Source: an uncultured Thermoguttaceae bacterium
GTDB taxonomy: Bacteria > Planctomycetota > Planctomycetia > Pirellulales > Thermoguttaceae
Direction of reading: 5' to 3'
DNA: 64,000 nt
Assembly: GCA_938042245.1 (NCBI GenBank)
Contig: CALIRO010000040.1
Span: 1 to 64,000, forward strand
In this document: piece by piece, positions 45,162 through 53,607 of the stretch
Layout: the number at the start of each line of letters is the position of its first letter
Numbering within the stretch: the first letter of the stretch is position 1
Notes under the pieces: generated by a model
Told to the model about the DNA's origin: nothing
What the model saw: only the letters and a program-made list of their open reading frames with translations
Database searches by the model: none
Translations under genes and position numbers: made by a program

Positions 45162-46082
45162 GTGGCTTGGTTGGTTGGTTTCCGGTTATCAGGTTCTTCT
45201 TGCAGGTGGGCAAAAGGAAAAAAGCAAGCCTGCCTGGGGCTTCTGGGGTGGTTGCTAGGAATCTTTTTGTGGATACCTCCATTCTTATGGGGGGAAGAAA
45301 GGCCCCTGATTTTTAGGATAAAACGTTCCTCGTCCGAAAATCCAGCTAGTCGAGAAGCCCAAGATGCTGCCTTGCAGGCGATTCCATGGGAACGGCTGGA
45401 CGAAGCTGCCCGGACCAAGGTGGAAGAAGTCGTCTCCGGAGCCAGCCTGTTTCGCCGAATGCCGGTAGAAGTCATCCAGTGCGATCCGAAGTTCTTTCTT
45501 TTCTGCCTGCATCATCCCGAGGTGGTGGTGAATATCTGGCAAGTGCTGGGCCTGAGCCGAATGACACTCCAGCCCACCCCCCAGGGTACCTACCAACTCG
45601 ATGATGGGATGGGTACCCGCTGTGAAGTGCAGTTTCTATTTCAGAGTGCGGACTTACATGTGATCTATGCCCAGGGAAGCTACGAAGGCCCGGTGTTGAA
45701 ACGAAAGGTTCACGGCCGGGCCGTACTCATCCTGCATAGCCCGGTACGTCGGCAGGAGAATGGGACGAGCTGGATCGCTTGTCGGCTGGAGACGTTTTTG
45801 CAAATGGAGCCGGGGGCGGTAGAGGCATTAACCAAAACCTTGCATCCGCTCATTGGTCGGGTTTCTGACTACAACTTCAAGCAAACAGCGCGGTTTGTAG
45901 AAGAACTTTGGCTTTGTGGGCAGCACAATCCTGGGCAATTCGAGCGGGTGGTGGGCCGGTTGGAAGCAGTGCCTCTGGAACTGCGGCAGGAATTCCTTCG
46001 GTTAAGCCAGCAGGGCTGTCGGCAGCTCAAAGCAATCGCAGCCGAACCAACCCTTCGTCAAGAGGTGGCAGGCGGGCGATGA
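45162..46082 (+). CDS. Exported protein of unknown function
   Basis: I do not recognise the family. The 306 residues start at a GTG with a basic leader and then a hydrophobic segment (LGLLGWLLGIFLWIPPFLWG, about 26-45), a likely signal peptide or anchor. The rest is mixed alpha/beta with a conserved-looking stretch FLFCLHHPEVVVNIWQVLGL and a Leu/Gln-rich C terminus. No cofactor or metal motif is seen. The start is uncertain because no good ribosome site is present. Confidence 0.6.
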   Translation: MAWLVGFRLSGSSCRWAKGKKQACLGLLGWLLGIFLWIPPFLWGEERPLIFRIKRSSSENPASREAQDAALQAIPWERLDEAARTKVEEVVSGASLFRRMPVEVIQCDPKFFLFCLHHPEVVVNIWQVLGLSRMTLQPTPQGTYQLDDGMGTRCEVQFLFQSADLHVIYAQGSYEGPVLKRKVHGRAVLILHSPVRRQENGTSWIACRLETFLQMEPGAVEALTKTLHPLIGRVSDYNFKQTARFVEELWLCGQHNPGQFERVVGRLEAVPLELRQEFLRLSQQGCRQLKAIAAEPTLRQEVAGGR

Positions 46083-46290
46083 ACCCGTCGGTTGTCGGCA
46101 GGCCCAAGCAAACTCCGGAGAATCAACCCCACCGTCCCCCGAATGGAGTCCCCCCAGTCCTGGGCAGGCAGGGCACAAACCAGTCCAGTTTTCCCCTCGG
46201 CAGGAGGCCCAGAAGAGGACCTCTGGCCGGTTTGCCCACCAGCAGCATTTTAGGCCCTGGGGAAAGTGGTGAGCATGCTGAGCAGCAATT

Positions 46291-48024
46291 TTACTGGCCG
46301 TGCGAAGTGTCTAAAGGGGCGGAATTCTGAGCGTCCGAAGACATAAAGAGTTTTGCGGCCAACTGGTTGAGTGCTCGCAGATCCAGTTTGCCGGTGGCCA
46401 GTAGGGGAATACTTTCCACCTGGCGGAAGTTTTCCGGCGAAGGAATCCAAAGGGGCGGAAGCCCTGCCTGGGCCAAGAGTTGGCAGATTTCGTGGGGGGG
46501 TTTAGGCAGCCCCGTATGCAGCACCACCAATTGTTCTCCTTTAGTCGGATGGGGCAGACCGGTAACGGCCAACTGTGGGGCTTCTTCCTCTTGTAAGTTC
46601 AGCACTTGGCGAAGCACTTCTTCCACCAGCAGATGTGGCACCATTTCACCGCCGATTTTTGAGAATCGGCTTCTTCGGCCAGTGATGCGGATGAACCCTT
46701 CGGGATCCAGGATGGCCAAGTCGCCGGTCTTGTACCAGCCGTTCTGAAGCACTTGAGCGGTTTGTTCAGGCTGGTTCAGGTAGCCTTTCATGACGTTGGG
46801 GCCTCGGATCCAAAGCATACCTTGCTGACCGGTAGGCAGTTGCTGACCGGTTTGTTCGTCCAGCACTTTGGCCCAGATGCCGGGCAGGGGACGACCGACG
46901 GTGCCTTCCCGAAGGCCTGCTTGGCGGCCGGGCACCGCACGATGAGGAGGAATATTCACCGAAACCACCGGCGCCAGCTCTGTCGTCCCATAGCCCTCTA
47001 CCGGACGGATACCAAACTTTTGTTCAAATGCATCGGCCAAATCCTTTGGCATCGCCTCGGCACCCAGGATAATAAGATCCAGAGTTTGGAAATCTTCCGG
47101 CTCACAACGGCGAAGATAGTTTCGCAAAAACGTCGGGGTCGAAATAAGAATGGTAGCCCGGTGCTGCCGGCATAGCTCTCCGATGGCCCGAGCTTCTAAA
47201 GGGCTAGTATGATAAATCCCTTTTGGCTCTAGACTGAGCACGGTCCAAAGAGTAACCGTATAGCCGAAGGAATGGAAAAACGGCAACACACCGACCAACA
47301 CGTCGCTGGAATCCAGGCGGAGCACTTGCTGGAAGGCATGGATATTGGAGCCGATGTTTCCATGGGTCAGCATGGCCCCTTTGGGACGCCCGGTGGAACC
47401 GGAGGTAAAGATAATGGTCATCAGATCATCTGGCTGGATGCGATCCACTCTTAACAGCCGTCGGAGCACCGGCAAAGGAAGGCAACAGGCCTGGAAATAG
47501 GCCACCAGTTTATCTGCTCCAGTCAGCTTTTCCCGCAACTGTTCCAGCATCACCAGTTCGGCATTCAACCGGAGCGGAAACCGCTCGAGCATTTTTTGGC
47601 TGGTAATGACATGGCGGATTCCGGCCGGCGCCAGCCAGCCCTCGTTGAGTAGCTCCGAGGGCAACGTGTAATTGAGATTGACTACCACCCGGCCATCCAA
47701 GCTTAAAGCGGCATTGACAAGTACCGCCGGCACACAGGGAGGCAAAAGGATACCGACGTTTCTTTCTTCCGGAGCCAATACATGACGTCGAAGCAGCCGA
47801 TACAACAGCAACGTGCGCATCAGAAGCTCCCGACCGGTCAACTCGATGCCAGTGGAATCGGCCAGTTTGGAGCGTCGGCTTGCTTGCCGACACATTCGTA
47901 AAAATCGGCTGGGCAAGTTTTCCGCCAGCCTGGCCCAGGAGGTGGACTGGGAATTTTCTGAGTTAAAAGAAGCAGGCCCCAAAGCGCTAGCCGCCCCATT
48001 AACAACCGTCAACCTGTCCGACAC
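46291..48024 (-). CDS. AMP-forming acyl-ACP/acyl-CoA synthetase
   Basis: Adenylate-forming enzyme that activates fatty acids; closest in feel to the synthetase half of Aas (acyl-ACP synthetase). The core motifs are IIFTSGSTGRPKGAMLTHGN (A3), YGTTELAP (A5), GWYKTGDLAILD (A7) and the C-terminal hinge and lysine region TGRRSRFSKIGGE plus TGKLDLR. GTG at 48024 is preceded by GGAAGGAGACG at ideal distance, so I use it rather than the in-frame TTG at 48093 (577 residues). No acyltransferase domain is present. It could recycle fatty acids onto the ACP used by the fab cluster 13 kb away; this is inference. Confidence 0.88.
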   Translation of the reverse strand: MSDRLTVVNGAASALGPASFNSENSQSTSWARLAENLPSRFLRMCRQASRRSKLADSTGIELTGRELLMRTLLLYRLLRRHVLAPEERNVGILLPPCVPAVLVNAALSLDGRVVVNLNYTLPSELLNEGWLAPAGIRHVITSQKMLERFPLRLNAELVMLEQLREKLTGADKLVAYFQACCLPLPVLRRLLRVDRIQPDDLMTIIFTSGSTGRPKGAMLTHGNIGSNIHAFQQVLRLDSSDVLVGVLPFFHSFGYTVTLWTVLSLEPKGIYHTSPLEARAIGELCRQHRATILISTPTFLRNYLRRCEPEDFQTLDLIILGAEAMPKDLADAFEQKFGIRPVEGYGTTELAPVVSVNIPPHRAVPGRQAGLREGTVGRPLPGIWAKVLDEQTGQQLPTGQQGMLWIRGPNVMKGYLNQPEQTAQVLQNGWYKTGDLAILDPEGFIRITGRRSRFSKIGGEMVPHLLVEEVLRQVLNLQEEEAPQLAVTGLPHPTKGEQLVVLHTGLPKPPHEICQLLAQAGLPPLWIPSPENFRQVESIPLLATGKLDLRALNQLAAKLFMSSDAQNSAPLDTSHGQ

Positions 48025-48601
48025 CGTTCGTCTCCTTCCACAGCCGGTTTCTTTTAGCACAGATAGGGAAGGCCACGGACCCTGGCCAACCAAAACCGAG
48101 AGCCTGTTCGGGGATCTCCGGCTTCCCCAGCCAACCCCACTTTAGAATCATCTGTTTACTAGGTTTTGGAGGTATTGGGCTCTGTGTCAACCTTTTCTGG
48201 CGGGAAACAAAAACCCACCAAAACTTTCAAACCAAATGACATTCCAGCCGTTCGGAGTGAGTCTGCGGTTGTTTTCGTGAGCAACCGCACCATGTCATTC
48301 CTGCCCAAGCAGCAGTCCAGAATCTGATGCTGTTTTGCCTGGATCGGGAGCTTTTTCGGGGACCACAAGAAAGAGGCTCCATTCGGCCGAATTGTTACTA
48401 AACCCCCTTCCATGAGCGACCTGTCCCCCATTCCACAGAGCCTTTCTCCCGAGCCGCTATTTCTTCTGAGGATAGTATATCCTGAGAAGCGGAGCAGGAG
48501 GATGGGAGGAAGGGAAAATACCTGTGCAGAGTGGCCGCTGGTTTGGCCTGTAGCGGCCAGGTCGGCTTGAACTTCCGAAAATCCCCCGATGGCCTCTTAA
48601 G
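48025..48601. other. Spacer with MITE-like copy E
   Basis: No gene is visible. About a third of the region is the repeat element at 48237-48398. The remainder contains the 5' leader of the leftward acyl-activating enzyme gene. Confidence 0.5.
48237..48398. repeat. MITE-like element, copy E (diverged)
   Basis: The left end TGACATTCCAGCCGTTCGGA and the right end TCCATTCGGCCGAATTGTTAC resemble the family termini. The interior keeps the CATTCCTGCCCAAGCAGCAGTC and GGCTCCATTCGG landmarks. It is 162 bp, less similar than copies A-C. Confidence 0.5.
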
Positions 48602-48979
48602 CTAATTGTGTTTGCTAGCCAGGCAATGGGCCATGGTGTTTTGCAGTTGTTCGGGGAGGAAGGGCTTGGCAATAAAGTCATGGGCCCCTTTGCGGATGGC
48701 CTCGGAGATCATCCGAGTTTGATTTAAGGCGCTGATGACCACGACTTTCGCCTGGGGGTCAAACTTTAGAATCTCTTCCAAGGCCTGGATACCGTTGGCC
48801 TCGGGCATGACGATATCCATGGTGACAGCGTCTGGCCGGAGTTGTTGATATTTTTCCACTGCTTCTCGGCCATTATTGGCTTCCCCGGCCACCTCCCAGC
48901 CAGCGGCCAAGAGCGTCTCGCTGATCATCCGCCGCATCAGCACCGAATCGTCCACAATGAGCACTTTCGGAGGCATCAT
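48602..48979 (-). CDS. CheY-like single-domain response regulator
   Basis: A receiver domain only (125 residues): the acidic pocket D10-D11, phospho-acceptor D55 in VTMDIVMPEANG, the switch Ser in VVISALNQ and the Lys in IAKPFLP. The sequence resembles CheY or the receiver of chemotaxis-type regulators (PKVLIVDDSVLMRRMI). The double start ATG-ATG at 48979/48976 is preceded by AAGGA. No kinase or flagellar gene is adjacent. Its output must be protein-protein contact. Confidence 0.93.
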   Translation of the reverse strand: MMPPKVLIVDDSVLMRRMISETLLAAGWEVAGEANNGREAVEKYQQLRPDAVTMDIVMPEANGIQALEEILKFDPQAKVVVISALNQTRMISEAIRKGAHDFIAKPFLPEQLQNTMAHCLASKHN

Positions 48980-49443
48980 CCGGTCCTTGTTAAGCAAGGA
49001 GAAAGGGTTGCTCTCAGAGAACCTTTCCGAACCCTTGGTTCCTGGCCTGAACCAGAAAGTTTGTTCAAATATAGAATACGGCAAAGGCCTTTTGGAAAAT
49101 CTGGGGCAAAATTCCGCAGACGGTCTAATTGAGGAAAGCACTTACCAACGAAACCCTTATAAAAATTCCTCTCAGCCCCACCTAAAGAGGTAAATCTGCC
49201 CCTCCCCTCATCCCGAACCTGAGCTCCCACTGGCAGACTCTTCAGGCCAGCCTAAAACCTCACTCCTAACCCCAACCAGGAAAAAAACCAAGAAAACCGT
49301 TATGGAAGGAATTTTCGCTGTAATGGATGGAACCGATCTTCTGGCTAAAACAAGACTTTTGATAGGGAGTTTAGAGAACCCTGGACGCTTGGCCGATTCC
49401 TACTACGGCCACCCAAACTAGGCTTCCCAAAAGGATCGATCCG
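48980..49443. other. Spacer with divergent promoters
   Basis: No gene is visible in 464 bp, which lie between divergently transcribed genes and must hold both promoters. I cannot single out a convincing core promoter. Confidence 0.4.
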
Positions 49444-49746
49444 ATGCGCGATATGAACCGCAATCAATTTTTTTTGATTGGGGTGTTGTTGGCCTTATTG
49501 GGGGGGCAATTTCGTTTGGTAGAGTCCGTAGTCCTTACGCCAGAGGCAGCCAAACTCTTGATCGGCGAACCGAGGCCTGCGCCGACGGCTAATTTGTCCC
49601 TACCTAACCTTCTGCCGGGCAACCGCTCGAATGCCAACCACCGGACGATCCGTCCGCCAGAATGGCTCGGATATGCCCTTCTTTCCATCGGGGCAGTGCT
49701 GATCCTGCACGCTATGGCTATGCCCAGGCCGGAAAAAAGCGGGTAG
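49444..49746 (+). CDS. Small two-span membrane protein, unknown
   Basis: A 100-residue protein with a hydrophobic segment near each end (FFLIGVLLALLGGQF, about 9-23; WLGYALLSIGAVLILHAMAM, about 74-93). A Pro/Asn-rich loop lies between them. The LTPEAAKLLIGEP segment follows the first span. No known family is recognised. The start could be the ATG at 49444 or 49453. Coding is supported by the clean topology and by an AGGAT before the first ATG, but not strongly. Confidence 0.55.
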   Translation: MRDMNRNQFFLIGVLLALLGGQFRLVESVVLTPEAAKLLIGEPRPAPTANLSLPNLLPGNRSNANHRTIRPPEWLGYALLSIGAVLILHAMAMPRPEKSG

Positions 49747-50361
49747 TCTGGGCAAGCCCCTTCGCTTAAGAGGCGGGGCTGGTCTTTCTTTTGCCTGCCT
49801 ATATAAAGGGATTTGTGTTCCCCTAAAAGAGGGGTTTGCAGGAGCTCCACAGTCCATCCGGTCAGAATCCGGCTGCTAAGTGTGGGGGTATCCAGATAAA
49901 ATCCCCATGGATGGTAGAATTTGGGGCCCCTTCTTTGGGGGAACTCCTTCGGGGCAGAATCGCCTTCTTTCTGGGCCCAATTCTTCTGGTAAGCCTTCAC
50001 CCTGTTTGGCTCTCGGATGGAATCTAAGCTATCAAAATAGAGAAGATAGGGAAACAATAGCGGTAGTTTTTCCGGGCAATTGTGATTTTTGCGGATTTTT
50101 GGAGAGACTGTTTTTCCCGGCAAGAGTGGAAAGGCAGACAAAATCGAAAAAAAGCTACCATTCCTCACAGCGGTTAACCGAAAAGAATAGACAGGTAGCG
50201 ACCATTCGGACTCCCATGATGCGCCAGGGGGGCGGCCAGGTGTCCTGCCAGGCCTTTCCCTCCAGGAAGCACCGGGTCCAGTGGCAAGAAAGCTTCGACC
50301 GGTTTAGAGCCGGTACCTATGGTAACCCAGCGCGGGTGGATTCTTTCATAGGAGGGAAGGC
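49747..50361. other. Spacer before the BON-domain gene
   Basis: No gene is visible. A long minus-strand frame covers most of this stretch and runs on through the preceding gene, but its composition is not protein-like. A small palindrome GCGGTTAACCG is near 50169. Confidence 0.4.
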
Positions 50362-51447
50362 ATGCGAAAAGTAGCGATTGCTTTGGCGGTTGGAGCCATC
50401 TGGAGTGGCTTTTCTTTGACCGTTTGGGCTGACAACCAACAAATTGCCGAGCAAATAGCCGCTCATCTTCGTAGTAGTGGGCAATTACACGGCTATAAGA
50501 TTGGGGTGAAATTCCAAGATGGTACTGCCTGGCTTCGGGGGCGTGTAAGCAGTCCGGAACAGATGCGCCTTGCCTTGCAACTGGCCGCCCAAGTGCCGGG
50601 CGTTCAACGGGTCGAAAATGAATTGACTGTGGTTCCGCCGGAGAACAACGCTTCCCCAGAAAACCTGGGCCAACTGGTCAATCCGTTTGGCCATACGGGG
50701 GTTTTACCGGCCTCTAAAGAGATTCCTCCCCCGGTGTTGCAGCCTGGTTCCTCGGCCATAGGGCTGGAACAAACTCCTCGGGCTCTGGGGCTGAGCCATT
50801 TAGGGGTGGCACGTCCAGAAACATTGGAGCATCAATTCCAACCCCCCACAGACAAACCGCGGTATTCCGAGGGAATTGCTCGGGTTTCAGGAGTGGACAC
50901 TGGCCGCAGGATAACCAGTCCAGACCAGCTCTCGCTGGCAGCCAAGTATATGGAGCGGTATGAAGAACCGGCCGCTCCCTCGGTTCCCTTGCAGCCAAAG
51001 CCTATGCCCCAATCAGGTGCTCGGCCTATAGGGGCGGGTCGGCAGGCCTCCCCGATTACCCCAAAGCCGATCCCGGTGGCTATGGCCCCCTCTGTGGAAG
51101 CCCCAGCGCCTGCCGGCCCAGTACCCACCCAACCGGTGGCCGGTTCCCCAATCCCCGTCTCCGGAGTGCCGGTCAGTGCTGGAGTAGCCCCAGTCCGATA
51201 TGATCAGCCGCATCTACCTAACTATGCTTGGCCAAGTTACGCCGCTTATCCCAACTATGCCGCCGTAACCTATCCAAAACAATATTCTCCCACCGCTTGG
51301 CCCTATATCGGTCCGTTCTATCCCTATCCGCAGGTGCCGCTCGGATGGCGGAAGGTAACCTTAGAATGGCATGACGGCTGGTGGTGGTTGGATTTTGACG
51401 ACGGCGCTGCTGCCAAACCGTTCAACGGTCTGTTCCGCCTGAAATAA
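50362..51447 (+). CDS. Exported BON-domain protein
   Basis: Starts with a signal peptide (MRKVAIALAVGAIWSGFSLT, cleaved near WADNQ). A BON domain follows (about 28-92), a small alpha/beta fold that binds phospholipid or other envelope partners: IAEQIAAHLRSSGQLHG, then VKFQDGTAWLRGRV and AAQVPGVQRVENELTVV. Residues 95-290 are a long Pro/Ala-rich disordered region. The C terminus has a Tyr/Pro-rich segment and an aromatic cap (LEWHDGWWWLDFDDG). GGAGGGAAGG precedes the ATG. A rho-independent terminator follows at 51491. Confidence 0.85.
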   Translation: MRKVAIALAVGAIWSGFSLTVWADNQQIAEQIAAHLRSSGQLHGYKIGVKFQDGTAWLRGRVSSPEQMRLALQLAAQVPGVQRVENELTVVPPENNASPENLGQLVNPFGHTGVLPASKEIPPPVLQPGSSAIGLEQTPRALGLSHLGVARPETLEHQFQPPTDKPRYSEGIARVSGVDTGRRITSPDQLSLAAKYMERYEEPAAPSVPLQPKPMPQSGARPIGAGRQASPITPKPIPVAMAPSVEAPAPAGPVPTQPVAGSPIPVSGVPVSAGVAPVRYDQPHLPNYAWPSYAAYPNYAAVTYPKQYSPTAWPYIGPFYPYPQVPLGWRKVTLEWHDGWWWLDFDDGAAAKPFNGLFRLK

Positions 51448-51490
51448 CCTGACATCCCCCCCACCCTTCCCCAGTTTGCCTACTCCCAAA

Positions 51491-51529
51491 GCCCTTCCGG
51501 CTGCCAAGGCCGAAAGGGTTTTTGGTTTT
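51491..51529 (+). terminator. Rho-independent terminator of the BON-domain gene
   Basis: The stem GCCCTTCCGGC pairs with GCCGAAAGGG (one mismatch) around a TGCCAAG loop and is followed by TTTTTGGTTTT. It lies 44 bp past the BON-gene stop. Confidence 0.75.
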
Positions 51530-52343
51530 AGAGCGGGGGGAGAAAAATCAGGTAGTTGGGCCTCGGTTGGGCCTTTTCATGGTTACCAGGGGGGGAACAA
51601 AGGCCACTCTTTGGGGAGCCCATTCGACTTAGGCATCTCCTCTAGCAGTCTAGATGCTTTAATCCGGCTAGATGCTTTAATCCAGCGGCGTCGGAAAAGC
51701 CTAGCAATTGGGAAGACCACGATACCTATTCTCATTTTCCCAAGGAGCAATCCAGGCAGCCCCAGATCATCCCCCTCAAGAGGGCATCCAGAAGAACAAC
51801 TTCCAACCGGAAGCGTTGGGATGTTACACCGTCCATCAGGCGGCAATTATTCGCTTCGATGGGGCTTGGATCGCAATCTGCCAGACTAGGTTACGGCTAA
51901 CAGACTACCTTATCCCAATCCCACTGGATGTTCCCTGGAAGCCCCTACCAATTCGACCCCTTAGGCATCCGATTCAGATATTGTGATTTGGAAATGCCGG
52001 GGGATGATAGCCGACCTCTTGGTCCAGAAGGCAGAGGAGAGAAGACGTTATGGGAAGGTGCCAGGGGTTTTCCACCCCAGAAGGTTATATAGAATCCCCC
52101 GCTTGACTTATATTATTCCTTCTGATGGGAAAAGTAACTCCAGCGGGAGTTTCTCCTGCCTTTCCAAAAACCACTACTTTCGGAAATACCTGCAAGTCCC
52201 ACACAATTTCACACGATAACTATTGTAGCTTCCTATTGTGTGGACCTTCCGGTGATGCCGGGAAATTCCCTAGCTAAGAGCCAGGAAGTGGCGGCGGTAG
52301 TCCGGCAGAGTGTTCCCACCACCCACCAGACGAGGGATAATTC
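51530..52343. other. Long gene-free region
   Basis: About 810 bp with no convincing gene on either strand. It includes the tandem repeat at 51650-51685. The promoter of the lipoprotein gene at 52344 must be near its end (52210-52330). Confidence 0.45.
51650..51685. repeat. 18-bp tandem repeat
   Basis: Two adjacent copies of CTAGATGCTTTAATCC(GG/AG), 51650-51667 and 51668-51685, differing at one position. Confidence 0.7.
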
Positions 52344-52916
52344 ATGTTGCAGAAAACCTGTTCTCCGATAGCCGTTGGACTTGTGGTCTTGTCGTTTCTG
52401 ACTGCCCCTGGGTGCTTTAATGTGTATGGACCGAGCCTAGGGTATTTGAGTATTCCGATTCCAGTAAGCCCTTATTTCCAGGATCGGTTGGAGGACCAAT
52501 TTATCGAACAAGAGCGGTACAATAAGGTACCGATCCTGGGGCCGATCACTGCCGGCGCCCATCCGGTGGCGATGGATCCTCCTTCGGATGATCAGGTGAT
52601 GCGGGCGTTGGAAAAGGTCCGGCCTGTGGAAGGCGGGATACCCCTGTTACACGAAGTCCAGCGGACCAATGTTCGGATTGTTAAGGAACTCATTGCCGAT
52701 TATATGGATCCGCCTCGGCATTATCCGCTCATCGGCCCAGCCCAAGTCCATCACTGCCACTATAAATGCACGGTGTATTTTACGGAGATTACGCGAGTGG
52801 GTTGGCCCATCCCCTACACCACCAAAAAAGAAGACGCCCAAGAGGTCATCTACATCGACCTAAACCACTTCCATATCGTAGGTAATGTCGAATGTGGGCC
52901 AAGCAGCGAGTACTAG
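52344..52916 (+). CDS. Putative lipoprotein, unknown function
   Basis: 190 residues with a lipoprotein-like signal: hydrophobic VGLVVLSFLTAPGC, Cys near residue 24. The rest is small and globular, with no recognised domain. A Pro/Tyr-rich opening (YGPSLGYLSIPIPVSPYF) is followed by mixed alpha/beta sequence and a His/Cys-rich patch (VHHCHYKCTVYF) that might bind metal. GAGGG stands before the ATG, and a strong terminator follows. It is probably a conserved planctomycete envelope protein, by inference. Confidence 0.72.
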   Translation: MLQKTCSPIAVGLVVLSFLTAPGCFNVYGPSLGYLSIPIPVSPYFQDRLEDQFIEQERYNKVPILGPITAGAHPVAMDPPSDDQVMRALEKVRPVEGGIPLLHEVQRTNVRIVKELIADYMDPPRHYPLIGPAQVHHCHYKCTVYFTEITRVGWPIPYTTKKEDAQEVIYIDLNHFHIVGNVECGPSSEY

Positions 52917-53008
52917 CTGCCACCCACCACTCACTCGAGCTAGGTACTTTGCTTTTCAGAGCTAACCAGCCGATCCAAAGGGACTCCTCCCATTGAATGC
53001 GGGCTGTG

Positions 53009-53033
53009 GGGGCCGATAACCGGCCCCTTTTTT
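53009..53033 (+). terminator. Rho-independent terminator of the lipoprotein gene
   Basis: A perfect stem GGGGCCG / CGGCCCC with loop ATAAC is followed by six T residues, 93 bp after the lipoprotein stop codon. Confidence 0.85.
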
Positions 53034-53045
53034 GTTGGCCAAACT

Positions 53046-53107
53046 TTCCGGAAAAGCCCCGTCTTGGAAAAAATCCTAACCTTCCGGAAAATGCGAACCT
53101 TCCGGAA
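53046..53107. repeat. TTCCGGAA boxes spaced 36 and 18 bp
   Basis: The palindromic octamer TTCCGGAA occurs at 53046, 53082 and 53100. The last two sit in near-identical ACCTTCCGGAAA/C units. A degenerate TTGGAAAA occupies the missing slot at 53064. Confidence 0.55.
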
Positions 53108-53137
53108 CCACAAGCCGTACCAAAAGCCCGGAAAACG

Positions 53138-53325
53138 TATTCTTTCAGCCAAATCGCCTACTAAGGCATTCCTCCCCAACCAGCAATCCAGGTTGTATCG
53201 TTTTGTTATTTTGGGTTCCCGCTGATGGGGGAACAGGGTTCTGAACCGCCGCTTTCGTGCGAAGGACAACAGAGCAGGTTCCTTGGAAAGGGGAAGGGGA
53301 GTTTTTCAATCGGCTGAGCTGTTAC
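53138..53325. repeat. MITE-like element, copy F (degenerate)
   Basis: The right end TCAATCGGCTGAGCTGTTAC fits the family terminus. The left end (TATTCTTTCAGCCAAATCGCC) is a weaker match. Interior pieces CATTCCTCCCCAACCAGCAATCC and CGCCGCTTTCGTGCGAAGGA correspond to landmarks in other copies. Confidence 0.45.
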
Positions 53326-53607
53326 CGGAAAACTATTCCCCCACAACGAAGCTGGGGAGATCTCAAATTAGAGAAAATAGGCGATTTAGGGAAAGCTTTT
53401 TGGCCATCAGGCTCCAAAACATTCGGTAGCCTTGAGGTTGCCGATAGGTAAGAAACAGGGAAGGTCTTGCTTATCTAGAGGGTACTGGCTGAGGAGGGCA
53501 GTGGCGGGTGCTCTTGAAGAGGCTTCTGCCGGATAGCTACTATACCGCCACGAGAGGGCCCACCTACTCGCAAGGAGGCGGTGCTTTTGTCCAAAGGGGC
53601 TTTGCGG

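Noticed and set aside
49464-50168. 234-codon open frame on the minus strand
   Set aside because: It overlaps the small membrane protein gene and an empty spacer, has no ribosome site or protein-like pattern, and is rich in Arg/Pro/Ser as expected from a reverse frame of GC-rich DNA.
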